Below are positions 1 to 10,404 of a DNA stretch of 64,000 nucleotides, piece by piece. Within the stretch, counting starts at the first letter, position 1. Every line of letters begins with the position of its first letter. The stretch comes from Zygnema cylindricum (taxonomy: Eukaryota > Streptophyta > Zygnematophyceae > Zygnematales > Zygnemataceae). Under the pieces are notes generated by a model. It made no database searches and was not told the origin of the DNA. It saw only the letters and a program-made list of their open reading frames with translations. The DNA lies in the NCBI GenBank assembly GCA_037447655.1, contig JBBHKE010003283.1, positions 342,039 to 406,038 on the forward strand, given 5' to 3'. The position numbers were made by a program, and so were the translations under genes.

Positions 1-72
1 TGGCAGACTAAATAGCTAAGGCTACTGGCTAAGAGTGGACGGTAGGTACCCGGTTCAAATCCTGGGTCCGTC
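1..72 (+). other. tRNA-like segment with A-box and B-box motifs inside the LTR
   Basis: TAGCTAAGG resembles a pol III A-box and GGTTCAAATCC fits the B-box consensus, about 35 bases downstream. The B-box is flanked by ACCC and TGGGT, which could pair as a T-arm. The acceptor stem does not pair well, so this is not a functional tRNA. The same segment is at 5,384-5,457, and a weaker version is at about 6,808-6,880. It could be a tRNA-derived promoter within the LTR or an ancient SINE captured by it. Confidence 0.4.
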
Positions 73-283
73 AATTTATATTTTGGTAAATCTACCAAAA
101 TCTACAACCCGTAACTCTATCTCTAATCAGCATAGGCAGCCATGGCTCTAGCTCCCTCTTCAACCTTCAGTGACTACGACAAATGTGGGAGTTGAAGAGA
201 GAAGTTAGAGGCAGACTGCCTCTGCTTCTTTTCTGCATTTTGCAAAACCTAGAAAATACTAAAATAACCTTTTTATTTCTACA
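1..283 (-). repeat. Left (3') LTR of a Ty1/copia element, cut by the window edge
   Basis: These 283 bases recur almost unchanged at 5,384-5,666. Both copies end in TTTATTTCTACA on the plus strand, so on the minus strand the LTR begins TGTAG. The polypurine tract of the element lies directly next to it (284-298). The right-hand copy continues further left into related sequence, so this LTR probably extends beyond base 1. The few differences between the copies (for example at the start of the tRNA-like part) show that the insertion is not recent. The first 72 bases resemble a tRNA (see separate entry). Confidence 0.85.
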
Positions 284-298
284 CTCCCCTTATTTTCT
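284..298 (-). other. Polypurine tract of the copia element
   Basis: On the minus strand the purine run AGAAAATAAGGGGAG directly precedes the TG start of the 3' LTR. This is where plus-strand DNA synthesis is primed in LTR retrotransposons. The position next to the LTR is the main support. Confidence 0.75.
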
Positions 299-1109
299 AG
301 TCACTCTTTATTTTAAGACCACACTTCTCTCGGCAGAAAATTAGTTTAGGGGAAGGAACAGGTTTGGTCATCATATCAGCTACCATTTCACTATCTGGTT
401 TATACTTCAAACTGATTATCTTGTTTTCTACTTTCTCCCTAACAAAGCTAAGCCTAATGTCCATGTGTTTGGCTTTAAAGTGATGTTTATGATTGGCAGA
501 AATGGCAATGGCAGCCTGTTTATCACAAAACACTTTTTGGACACCACTCTTAAGTTGACCAAACTCACCAAGCAAAGACTTGACCCACATTACTTCTTTT
601 ACAGCAAAGCAAGAAGCCATGTACTCAGCTTCCATGGTGGACTGAGCAATGACTTTTTGTTGCTTACTGCTCCAGCAGCAAGCCCCATCACCCACATACA
701 ATACATATCTAGATGTGCATCTTCTCATAGGAGCATCCCCATAGCTAGCATCACTCCAAGTGGTGATGTCAGTATTGTTCCCACCCAAATACAACCATAG
801 ATCCCTAGTCCTTATGAGATATCTAAGGACTCTCTTAGCTGCCTCCCTATCTTTCTTAGTGGGAGCATTCACACTCCTACTTAGTACTCCTACAGCTGCG
901 GTTATGTCCGAACGGGTACAATTCATAAAATATAATAGGCTGCCTACTACTTGTCTATAAGGGATGGTCTGCATAAATCTTTTCTCTTCCGGGCCTACCT
1001 CATCATCTAAGATTATAACTGCCTCTTCCTCACTCCCCTCACTTCCCTTTTTTAATTCCATAGGAGTGGTACAACTATTAGCCTTGTCCATTTGGAATTT
1101 TTCTAACAT
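297..1109 (-). pseudogene. copia RNase H domain
   Basis: The frame includes TIPYRQVVGSLLYFMNCTR and RSDITAAVGVLSR, the connection region after the reverse transcriptase. Then come TTWSDASYGD, QSTMEAEYMA and FCDKQAAIAI, which carry the acidic active-site residues of copia RNase H. KHMDIRLSFVREKV and MVADMMTKPV form the usual C-terminus. The frame ends just before the polypurine tract and 3' LTR, as expected. This domain is open over 270 codons and is the best preserved part of the element. Confidence 0.93.
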
Positions 1110-1133
1110 GTTTCCAATGGCCTCCTTTTGAGT

Positions 1134-1676
1134 TTATCTTATTATTTTTCTATCTCTATCTCTCTCTACCTGAATTCCCAAAATATACCTTCCTTCTCCC
1201 ATATCCTTCATCTCAAATCTTCCTTTTAAATCATTTTTCAACTTATTTATTTTATCCATAGATTTACTTAAAACAAGCAAATCATCGACATAAATTGCAA
1301 TAAAAATAATTCCTTCCTCATCTTCAAACAAATATATAGAGTGATCTGAGCTGATCCGAATATATCCCAAACTTGTAAGAAACTCATCGAGCTTCTTGTT
1401 CCATTGCCGGGGCGCCTGTTTTAGCCCATACAAAGATTTGATCAATCGGCATACCTTGCTTTCCTCCCCTTGCTCCACAAATCCTTCGGGCTGTCGCATA
1501 AAAATTTCCTCTTCCAACTCTCCATGTAGGAAGGCCGTCTTGATGTCCATCTGATGCACTTCCATGTCTTCTGCTGCCGCCATACTGAGAAGTATCCGAA
1601 CCCAAGGAAACCTAACGATCGGAGAAAAAGTCTCCTCGTAGTCAATTCCCTTTTTCTGGGTAAATTCCTTCGCCAC
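1134..1676 (-). pseudogene. copia reverse transcriptase core
   Basis: The segment MAKEFTQKKGIDYEETFSPI is followed by HQMDIKTAFLHGELEEEIFM (catalytic Asp of motif A), KSLYGLKQAPRQW, and IYVDDLLVL (YVDD motif C). All three catalytic aspartates are kept. A UAA separates the frame from the upstream KARLV start of the domain, and another UAA near 1,133 cuts it from RNase H. Confidence 0.93.
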
Positions 1677-1919
1677 TAACCGAGCCTTTTAGCGCTCAAT
1701 GGTGTTATCCGAGTTGAGTTTCAGCTTAAATACCCACTTACACCCAATTGGCTTCCTGTCAGGAGGACAATCCACCAATTCCCATGTATCGGCAGACATA
1801 ATTGAGGCCATCTCCTCGTTAATGGCGGTCTTCCACCAGTTTCTTTCAGGACAAGTCATTGCCTCATTATAAGTTTGAGGTTCATCGGGGTGAGACAGTT
1901 TGGTTATCTTATTGTTAAC

Positions 1920-3059
1920 TTATCTCTCTTCCTGTCTTTTGCTGCTTCTTCTTCCTCCCTCAAACTCGGTTGTCGGAATAGATGGTTCTCTTGGATTTTT
2001 CCGAACAGTTTCTACTTCTCCCCTATCCCTTGATTCCGGGTCGATTTCCACCACGTCTTCCGCTTCGGTTGGAGTTAATACTAGAGGTTCCACATTTGGG
2101 TCCTTCTCGATCTGATCCGTACCCGCAAGATCATCATCTTCTTGAAATCCTGGATAGTTAGGAAGCTCAAAGTCATCAGAATTTTCTGACTCAAATCTGA
2201 TCTTGACTGTCTTTGTATGCTTAAAGGGATCAATAGATTTTCCTTCATCCATAACCACTAGATGCTTCACTAGAATAATATCCTCTCTTTTGAGATCATA
2301 TACTCTATATCCTTTTACATCTTCAACATATCCTAGTAGATATCGTGGTTTTCCTTTTGGGTCTAACTTCCAGTTTGACCGATCTGTGTCTAAACTGAAC
2401 ACTTGACTACCGAAAACCTTTAAGTGTGAAACATTTGGTTTTCGGCCTGTCCATCTCTCATAAGGTGTTTGGCCTTTTACTGCTGAAGTAAGAACTCTTT
2501 TTTTGAGATAATTTGCACAATTCATTGCTTCGGCCCAAAACTTCTTTCCTATCTTCTTATCGGACAGCATACTCCTAGCACTATCACTCAGTGTTCTATT
2601 TAATCTTTCAGCTACACCATTCTGCTCAGGATTTTCAGGAATTGTCTTTTGGTGTTGCACTCTATCTTCTCTCAAAAAATCCTCAAACTGGTTAGAGGTA
2701 TACTCTCCACCATTGTCACTCCTTACTCTCTTGATTGAGGTTTCATGGAGTTTTTCACTCCATGCTTTATATTGTTTAAAGCATTCCAGAGCCCTTGACT
2801 TATTTTTCAAAAAATACACCCTGGAATACCGAGACCAATCATCTGTGATAGTCATCATAAATCTCTTTCCCCCGGGTAATGGCACTCTGGCCGGCCCCCA
2901 AATATCTGTGTGTACTAAATCTATAATCTTTTCTCCCTTATAGGTGGCAGTTTTTGGGAAGGGTAACCTGTGTGCCTTACCTTGAGCACATCCACTACAA
3001 TCACTTAGATTCTCACTTTCACCGAACTGAATCCCTTCCACTACTCCCATCTTTTTCAT
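1920..3059 (-). pseudogene. copia integrase core and linker
   Basis: These 379 codons hold the CSGCAQGKAHRLPFP end of the zinc finger and the retroviral-type integrase core. The three acidic catalytic residues are visible: D in HTDIWGP, D in RSDNGGEY and E in NGVAERLNRTL. The GKR-type segment HLKVFGSQVF and an acidic linker follow. The catalytic core is intact, but the reading frame is isolated by stops at both ends. In active copia elements this enzyme inserts the cDNA into the genome. Confidence 0.92.
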
Positions 3060-3207
3060 CTCTCTTAACTTATTCTAGATTCACATGCCCAAGCCTCTTA
3101 TGCCACAACATTATATCATGAACACCAGCATAATAAAGTTTCTTCTTTTCATTGCTTAAAATCAGCCTAAACATCCCTTGGCTACCTTTTTCAGCAGTGA
3201 AATAAAC

Positions 3208-3483
3208 TTACTCCTCCAAGCTAGCAGTAAAGACTCCTTTCCTAGTGCTAGTATGAAAACCCTTATCATCTAAAACACACGTAGAGATGAGGTTTTTGTT
3301 CAGCTCCGGAATAATCAACACATCGGAGGATGTAACTATAGATGTCTTTCCTTCTACTAACACTTTTAGATCTACCGATCCTACAAGAGTAGTGGTCACT
3401 ATCCTCCCATCCCCGTACTCTATCTCTACAGTGGGAATCTTTTGTATCTTAGTGAACAGGTGTTTATCTTTACACATGTGCAT
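3208..3483 (-). pseudogene. copia protease / pre-integrase linker remnant
   Basis: The frame starts MHMCKDKHLF, just after the mutated D-S-E active site, and continues with VEIEYGDGRIV and LNKNLISTCVLDDKGF. This is the usual path from the aspartic protease towards the integrase. It ends in a UAA near 3,207. The following WHKRLGHVN segment (about 3,075-3,110), the first part of the integrase zinc finger, lies in a different frame and runs into another UAA. Confidence 0.8.
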
Positions 3484-3504
3484 GGATGCTTCTGAATCTA
3501 CAAT

Positions 3505-3876
3505 CTAGCCTGCTTCACCTTTCAATCCACCGAAAGCAGATTTCTGTTTTCGTGGAATTTCGACCTCGTTTTTCGTTTCCAACTCCTCATCCAATAGGAG
3601 TTCATCGTCCTCGTCCTCAAATTCCGCCTCATGTACGTGTGTCACAAGGGCATTTTTCTTTCCTCTCGGGGGTCGACTAGTCTGCCCCTCCTTTAACCGC
3701 AGCTTGGTTAACTTAGTGCATTCAGCCATATAGTGCTCGAGTTTCTTACAAAAATGGCACAGTCCCTTAGGAGTCCTTGGTCCGAACTCCTCGGTCTGAT
3801 TTTTCTGCCCCTCCCCCCGATAATTTCCAACCTGTTTTTTGGAATCATTGTTTCGCCAATCGGTCCAAGCTGCCAA
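3505..3876 (-). pseudogene. copia Gag zinc knuckle region
   Basis: The nucleic-acid-binding zinc knuckle CHFCKKLEHYMAEC has the CX2CX4HX4C spacing of retrotransposon nucleocapsids. It is followed by an acidic linker (EFEDEDDELLLDEELE). The frame ends at a UAG, and the next codons read IVDSEASMH, the protease active-site region. There the usual D-S-G triad reads D-S-E, so the protease would be inactive even without the stop. Confidence 0.85.
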
Positions 3877-3900
3877 AGCTTGCCCACTCTTTCCTCCCCT

Positions 3901-4530
3901 TCAGATCTCAATTGTATTCTTGCGAACGAGAATCATCCCTACCACTGAATTCCAAATCCACCTTGAGTCCGCCAAGTCCTGCACACGGTTGACTCTGTTC
4001 TCGAACTCCTCGGGTAAATTCATCAGTAAACAGTTAACCATTTCTTTTTCACTAAATACTTTTCCAGCACTTTCTAGTTCCATGAAAAGTGTAGCAAGCT
4101 CATTGCAAAATTTCAACATCTTCCCACCTTTGTATACATACTCCTTAATTTTCTGATCAGCCAACTGTTGTTGCTGAATCGTACCACTTCGGTACATCTC
4201 TATGAGAGCCATCCAAAGATCGGATGCCCTCTCTACTTGCCAATGGGGAGATGCAAGCCCTTGAGTAAGATGGCGGAGAATGAAATGCTTAGCCGCCATA
4301 TTGTTGTAGTCCCACGTATCGATATCATTCTCCTCGTTCCTTGGAACATGTGACATGAATGCCGAACCAGTTGCTATTAATGTGACCGTCTCCTTCTCCT
4401 TGCCTTTGTACACCACCTCTCCTTCCTTTGTCTCCTCCGTTGAAGATGAATTTGCATCTCTAGTGAATTTTCCTCCTGTAAACCCTGGAGGTATCCCAAG
4501 ACTGGATGGACACCTCACCCGTCCACTCAC
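3901..4530 (-). pseudogene. copia Gag, N-terminal part
   Basis: This 209-residue open stretch begins at the likely polyprotein start (MSGRVRCPSS). It contains the typical copia Gag features: a DTWDYNNMAAK segment, then ASDLWMALIEMY, then a helical stretch ending in LLMNLPEEFENRV. These form the particle core in active relatives. The frame is lost after about residue 190. The zinc knuckle follows in another frame from 3,876, so a frameshift separates the two halves of Gag. Confidence 0.85.
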
Positions 4531-4589
4531 TATTCCCCAAAACCGTTTCTCACATAGAGCTCATGTCATCATACTTTCACAGTATATGA

Positions 4590-5666
4590 AGCCAACTCCA
4601 TTGAATATAGGCACCCTAGATGGTGGGCCCATAACCTGTAACTCTGAGACCTCCATAGGACCTCAAAGTAGGCAGCTCACACGAAGCCTCTAAGATAACC
4701 CTGACCCCTTTGTGTTTCAGCAAGAATAACTGCCACCCTGGCAGACCAAAACTCTGACCACCTTCACCCTGTAAAGGCAAGACTCCCTTGAGTCTATAGC
4801 AAAAAGAATCTCTGAATTTGCTCCCCTGAGCAGTAAGTTATGAAGGGTCAAAGTTGACCTTTTGTACAGGAGCTCTCTGGGAGAGAGGGTCTAATCACTC
4901 AAATTTTTCTAAGTCCTATCTCTCTCTAAAACTCATCTACTGAAGTACGGCACCAATCATAATAGTGTTTCGTACATAAAGGTACATGTGCCGATGTACT
5001 TTATGTACGGATATTGTACAACATGGCCAAAAAGTCGACACATGTCATTTTTGGATTCGTTCTTGGAATCCCAGGAGATGTCGTAATCCAATGTGATTGT
5101 GCCACGTGGCAATTGACGTGACGTCAACCGCAAACCGCCGAAAACCTATTCCACGATCTCGGCATGCTTCGTGGCCGTCCGATTAAGCCGGGTTACAATC
5201 GTGACCGTCATAAATACTTCCGCAGTATTTCTTTCGCTTTCTAAACAAAATGCGCAGTATTCGTTTCGAATGTTCCGTACGCCGTACTTTACAAACTGTA
5301 TCTATGTTTGAAGATCCCGTTAAATAAAATAGACTACGTGTTAACATTTAATCAACAATCAAACCATACACCTCCAAGCATGATGGCAGACTAAATGGCT
5401 AAGGCTACAGGCTAAGAGTGGACAGTAGGTACCCGGTTCAAATCCTGGGTCTGTCAATTTATATTTTGGTAAATCTACCAAAATCTACAACCCGTAACTC
5501 TATCTCTAATCAGCATAGGCAACCATGGCTCTAGCTCCCTCTTCAACCTTCAGTGACTACAACAAGTGTGGGAGCTGAAGAGAGAAGTTAGAGGCAGACT
5601 GCCTCTGCTTCTTTTCTGCATTTTGCAAAACCTAGAAAATACTAAAATAACATTTTTATTTCTACA
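4590..5666 (-). repeat. Right (5') LTR of the copia element; inner edge uncertain
   Basis: 5,384-5,666 is the direct repeat of 1-283. The sequence leftwards to about 4,720 also recurs, diverged, at about 6,150-6,810, next to a second copy of the LTR end, so the LTR is probably 0.9-1.1 kb long. On the minus strand the bases at about 4,560-4,585 (ATGACATGAGCTC) weakly resemble an initiator-Met primer-binding site and would place the inner edge near 4,590. The assignment of that edge is tentative. Confidence 0.65.
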
Positions 5667-5668
5667 AT

Positions 5669-5905
5669 TGATAATAAGTGTTCGGTGAGAATGATAGTGA
5701 GAGTGAAAGTCGGCACTCAAAGTGAGAGAGTGAGAGTGAGGGTGAGAGTAAGTGTTAGACTAAGAGTGGTAATATGGACCACGAGTGAGAAAGAATGTGA
5801 CAGTACAATTGCGGCCGAGGGAGGGTGAGACAAGTGTGAGGCTGAGAGTGAAAGTGAACCTAAGAGTGAATGTGAGAGTGAGAAACATTTATAGTGAGTG
5901 AAAGT
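5669..5905 (+). repeat. Degenerate GTGAGA hexamer tandem repeat
   Basis: The stretch is made of GTGAGA/GTGAAA/GTGAGG units with interruptions, directly beyond the 5' LTR. The minus-strand frame through it reads LTLTLTLTL and is a by-product. No gene is seen between 5,669 and about 6,060. Confidence 0.7.
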
Positions 5906-6059
5906 GAGGCTTATTTGTGTATCTAAAACCCTGTGTGCTCCATTGCCCACAGAAATCGCATATCCAAAAGAAGCTAATCTAGGTATTGCTGACTCAAAGT
6001 TGATATTAACCCAAATGACTGACCCGTTGACAATCAAAAACCCATTATAGCTTCACCTT

Positions 6060-7085
6060 TGTGAAAAAACACTTTTTGTGTGCTCAGTTCCACCACAAAA
6101 TGCAAAGTTAGAATATGAGTTTTGGACACATTCACCCAATTTGACTTTCCCTTAGAAATTCAGCCACCGTGGCAGGCAAAAACTATTACCGACTTCACCC
6201 GTGTGTTGCTTGGACACCCGTGAGTCCGCAGCCAAAAGAATCACTCAAAATGGTCAAGTATATTGATAGTTATGAATGGTCAAAGATGACCTTTTGTATA
6301 GGAGCTCTCTCAGAGAGAGGCTGCTTCCTACTAAATATTTTAAGTCCTATCTCTCTCTAAAACTATATCTACTGACGTACGACACCAATCAAATTACTGT
6401 GTTGTACAGAAAAGTACATGTGCCGATGTACTTTTTGTACGGCCAGTGTACGACATGGCCAAAATGTCGACACATGTCATATCTGGATTTTTTCCCGTAA
6501 TCTCCGGAGTTGCCGCAATCCAACGTTGTCGCGCCACATGTCACATGACATGGCGATGATAGTAAAACGCCAAAAGTACATATTTCGTGTCGCGGCGCTT
6601 ATCGTGGCCCTCTGATCAAAACCGGATACAACTATAGCCGTTGAAAATATATGTGCGATATTTATTTCGTGTTCGAAATAAATGGGAGGTATCCATTTCA
6701 TATAATACATTAAAATCGTACAAAAACTGTATCTATGCATTACGTATCTATATCTCGTTAAATGAACTAGTCTCCGTGTAACAAAATAAATATTTATCAA
6801 ACCCAGTAGACTTATAGGTTAAGGCTAACGGCTAATTTGACAAGTTGTAGGTATGAAGATCAAATCTCGGGTGCGTCAAACATTTTAGGTAACTCTATCA
6901 AGATTTGCCTTCGTGTCCTCTTTGGACCGCCTAGGCTGCCATGGATCTAACTCTTCCTCAAGGCTTCAGTGACTACGACAAATGTGGGGACTTGAGTTAA
7001 GAGTTAGAGGCAAGCTGTCAATGTCTCCTCTTTTGTCTTTTAATTTACAATCTCTAGTCCTAGAAAAAACTTAAACTCCAACAGT
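6060..7085 (-). repeat. Diverged second copy of the copia LTR (solo LTR relic)
   Basis: Blocks at about 6,150-6,500 match 4,720-5,060: a gtcaaagatgaccttttgta block, the run tcctatctctctctaaaact, and gtacatgtgccgatgtac followed by gacacatgtcat. 6,800-7,040 matches 5,384-5,600, including ggttaaggctaacggcta and cttcagtgactacgacaaatgtggg. No internal domains lie beside it, so it reads as a solo LTR or LTR fragment much older than the neighbouring element. Confidence 0.7.
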
Positions 7086-7399
7086 ATCTTATTCAGGTCA
7101 TATGACTTAAAAAGTACTAAAAACTAAGAAAGCGGAAGGAATTAAACAGGGTTGTTTTCAATTTTGTGCTCCAACGGGCATTTTAGAACTTGGTAGTTTT
7201 TCCGTTTTGTGCTTTTGTGCGGAATAAATAAGGCCTTAGTTGTTTCCACGCTTTCCTACAACGCCCCCTCGCAAATAATGGAACACTAATCTCATTTCTG
7301 AAAAATGACACAAGTGTTGAAATCATTGTGAGAAGCCGTTTTAGAACTTTGTTGTTTTTTTGTTTTGGGCTCTTATGATAAGGCTTTTCAAGACTTAGC
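7086..7399. other. AT-rich intergenic DNA, nothing recognised
   Basis: I see no exon-like sequence, RNA gene or clear repeat in this stretch. Confidence 0.5.
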
Positions 7400-8060
7400 C
7401 TTTTTGACCCTAACTCTCACAACTCTTGGAACCAACTCACGTTTCCAACCTTTGCATGACTTTTTTTCCTTTTGTTTTTCCGTCTTGCAGTTGTTGAGGG
7501 GTCTCGACCAACAAACAATATGTTCCAAAAGCGAAGTCCGTGAAAGCGCCTCTATCTCTCTCCCACTACCGCTTCTATCTCGTAATTCTTGAAACAAAAA
7601 ACGTCAATAATGGTGTCAAATGAAAGATCTCTAAATACGATTTCTTTTGACTATATTTGGGAGTATTTTGATGACAAGTAGAGTGAGGAAGGAATAAAAA
7701 CATAATGGGGAAACCATGGTGGAAAGTTTAAGAATTTTTGATGTCGATGCTGTCATAGTTGATCGTGACGTCAAAATGTCACAAACACTAAACATCTACA
7801 ATGTCACAAGTAGCTAGACTACCACAACCGTTGTTATTTTGTAAACGTCATCAATTGTCGCTAGTTTTGTAGTTATCTACAACCGTCACAAATCACACCC
7901 ACGTTTACATCCTTCACAATCTAAAGTAACGATTTCATTTCTTTATGTAGGAATGCTTTGAAAGTAGTACGGAGAATCTTTGCTGAAAAACAAAGTTACA
8001 AGACTAAGTTTCGGTGACATGGGAAAGTGCCCTTAGTGAGTGTGAAATGAACAGTGGGAT
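7400..8060 (-). repeat. Copy of a dispersed element also found at 57,290-57,880 and 60,406-61,140
   Basis: Reverse-complemented, this stretch matches 60,410-60,745: a GACGTCACG..CAACTATGACAGC block, CTTTCC.CCATG, AGAAATCGT, TTCATTTGA, GTAGTGGGAGAG and GGTCGAGACCCCTC. The block near 8,015 with acatgggaaagtgcc matches 57,850 and 61,125. This copy lacks the 21-bp satellite present beside the 60,406 copy. It shows no long open frame and is probably a fragment of a non-autonomous transposon. Confidence 0.65.
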
Positions 8061-8229
8061 CGCAAAATGCTTTTTGTCAAGACGTCACGCAATAGCCTAT
8101 CAGGTTCTTTGTTATTTCGGGGAAAAGAATATCGACGGTGGCCAATTTAGTAATTTTTGTGTAAATGTTTTTGGTACAATTGTACTGTTAAAATTTACAT
8201 TCGATTATTTTTGATTTCTTTGACACGTC

Positions 8230-8400
8230 ATTAAAACAATAGCGCCATAGATGTCTGATTCGTACGGATTTTGACATTTTTACGAAATTTTGTTATTTTT
8301 ATAGATTTTGAACCTTTCGTAAAAAGCGTATACTTTTTGTATGAACTAAATGTACGATAATATTGAACGAAAATATTCAAATAAAGGATTGAACGTACAC
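8230..8400 (-). repeat. Fragment related to the end of the 53,752-54,980 element
   Basis: The block with atagcgccatagatgtctg and ttcgtacggatttt is the reverse complement of a block at about 54,790-54,850. At 8,394 the sequence cgtacactgtgaattactat resembles the MITE terminus described below. No matching second end was found. Confidence 0.45.
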
Positions 8401-8439
8401 TGTGAATTACTATTAAAGCTAAACTCTATTTTGGGTTGA

Positions 8440-9020
8440 AGGCCTAAGGCCAACAAAAGTCAAAACTAACGCTAATTTATACACACCTAACACTAATTTG
8501 GATGTAACCGCAATAGTCTTTGGTCACATGTTCGACGCTGAGAATAGGTTCTCGCGATTCTCTCTCGTCTTTATGACTGCGATTCAAATCTGAGTGCGCT
8601 TTTTTGTGACGATGCACTTTCCGTTGTCAACGCCTTTATCTAACGCTTATTCTGTACGTCTGTACAAAATAATGAGCAATTTTTGTACGAACTGATTCCA
8701 TTTTTACACTACACTATTTAAATATTTAGTAAAATCGAAATTGGAGCAATTAACGCTAATTATACAAAACCTATAGTATGTGTTCACATATTCGACACTT
8801 GAACATATGCGACCTTGTTTTTGTAATTTTCCTTCGTCATTATGACTTGGAATCAAATCTGAGTACGATATGTTGTGGCGACGCACACAATTTCCCTTGT
8901 TGACGCCAGTACATGACACTTATTTTGATTGTCTGTACAAAATAATGAATAGGTATAGTACGAACTGACACAATTCGTACATTCCACTTTTTAAAAGCAG
9001 TCGAAGTAAGAGTAGCTAAC
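8440..9020 (+). repeat. Diverged tandem duplication of about 290 bp
   Basis: 8,440-8,720 and 8,740-9,010 share, in order, an aacgctaatt block, a gttcacat.ttcgac block, tcattatgact, attcaaatctgagt, a gttgacgcc-like block, the pair gtctgtacaaaataatga, and gtacgaactga. The units differ at many positions, so the duplication is old. No coding signal is seen, and none in 9,020-9,330. Confidence 0.6.
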
Positions 9021-9332
9021 GCTAATTAAAAAGTATGCTTATTAACGTAAAACGAAAATTTATTTGATTGAGTAATAGTAGAATTTTGTATTTGATGTTT
9101 TTGTATTTTTTATTTTATTATAAAGACAAAGTCGGTCAACGCATTTTATAAAGTTTTGAATTTTGTTTCATGCGCATATTTGTTATTTTTTGGGCGTTTC
9201 ATACGTGCGTTTTATGTGAGACATCTATGAATAGCGCCTGTTTTCGCAAGTGCTCATAGAAAGTCGCCGCCGTAAAACATTTGAAGTCCCAATTGTTGTC
9301 GTCTTCCTAAAAGAATTAGAGATTCCGGCAAC

Positions 9333-9538
9333 CACGTGAGCCATACGTGTGTGCTTAAGCTTCCACGTGGCTGCCTTTCAAGCTGTTTCAAAATATACTT
9401 TCTCACGGGCATAAACTATCTCGAAAGCACATATGTTGTCGCACGTGTTGTCGGCACGTGTTTGGAACTGGCCGACCACACGTTCAAACGCAATTCTGTC
9501 CATATTTCCGAACTACGATCTGTCGACGTGGTCACGTG
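9333..9538. promoter_or_regulatory. Cluster of five G-boxes (CACGTG) upstream of the LRR gene
   Basis: Perfect CACGTG palindromes occur at 9,333, 9,364, 9,442, 9,455 and 9,533, that is five in about 206 bases. In plants this motif is bound by bZIP and bHLH factors. The cluster lies about 0.9-1.1 kb upstream of the LRR start codon. Whether it acts on that gene is inference. Base composition here is more GC-rich than in the surrounding DNA. Confidence 0.5.
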
Positions 9539-10164
9539 ACGCTGTACGGCAACCGTCAAGGCAGACGATAAAGTATGCATTTTGGCACGTAGAGTTTAAT
9601 TGTTATTCGGTTCGCACGAATTCAAGTGAAACGTTTGGATCTAGATAAGTCAACTGACGAGTCGTACGGCGTATTTTTCAACTCGCCGTCAGACTGCGTC
9701 ACATTTCTCTTTGAATTGCCACGCTGGCATCGCCGACTTCGCCGGGATCGAACAGATGTTTCCGTACCATCGAAAGAGCCGCGCAAAAATTCTTCGATCC
9801 ACTCTTCGATCCAAGAGGACGATTAGAACATGGAAACTCGGCCCCAGTGTCTTCACTATAAACAGTGGCACTACTCGGCGTGTCGTTTCGTACGGCAATA
9901 CGGCGGCGCGACAGATGCGACCTGCGCGGGGCAGGTGTTTCCTGTCGCTGGCGTGACGTGACGCCTCACGCCATGCTCGTCGCCCGCACTACAAGCCAAG
10001 CGGCGACGACGAAAACCAACAGACTTTGAAAACGGTTGAAAACTTCGAAAACTGAGAATCATGGACGAAACAGCAAATTCAGAAGAAATGGTACGGACCG
10101 CATAACAGTACAGGAGCACTGGCGTGATTTGTACGATGATGTACGGACGCGATGCTGGTCGCGC

Positions 10165-10173
10165 TTATATATT
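10165..10173 (+). promoter_or_regulatory. Probable TATA box of the LRR gene
   Basis: TTATATATT lies in a GC-rich setting about 235 bases upstream of the start codon and about 65 bases upstream of a GA-rich stretch that would form the 5' leader. Position and context are the only support. Confidence 0.45.
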
Positions 10174-10229
10174 CATACGGAGCCGATTCCATTCGCAAAC
10201 CATTCCGCACTCAGTCTACACTCCCTCGC

Positions 10230-10306
10230 ACAAACTCAGAGAAAGCGAGAGAGGGAGAAAGGAGGCGAGAGAGAGAAAGCGAGAGAGAGAGAGAGAGGGA
10301 GAGAGA

Positions 10307-10344
<38 letters not shown>

Positions 10345-10362
10345 CCTAGAGCAAGAGAGCCA
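10230..10362 (+). repeat. (GA)n microsatellite in the 5' leader of the LRR gene
   Basis: Interrupted GAGA repeats run from about 10,230 to 10,362 between the TATA box and the ATG at 10,405. Long frames through it consist only of Glu and Arg codons and are artefacts. Confidence 0.8.
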
Positions 10363-10404
10363 GAGCGATCGAGTGAGGACGAGAGAGAAGTAGAAAGAGT
10401 GGTG

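Larger units (their letters stand above)
297..4530 (-). pseudogene. Decayed Ty1/copia Gag-Pol polyprotein
   Basis: Read right to left, the domain order is that of Ty1/copia: Gag (4,530-3,901), zinc knuckle (3,876-3,505), protease region (3,483-3,208), integrase (3,059-1,920), reverse transcriptase (1,676-1,134) and RNase H (1,109-297). Integrase lies before reverse transcriptase, which separates copia from gypsy elements. The reading frame is broken at several points: a frameshift near 3,880-3,900, a UAG near 3,484, UAA codons near 3,207, 3,073, 1,920, 1,676 and 1,133, and a further frameshift at about 3,060. The element therefore cannot make its polyprotein and is a fossil. It has LTRs on both sides (1-283 and the block ending at 5,666). 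Confidence 0.93.

Noticed and set aside
465-800. Plus-strand frames opposite copia RNase H and integrase
   Set aside because: Shadows of the minus-strand domains, which carry recognisable catalytic motifs.
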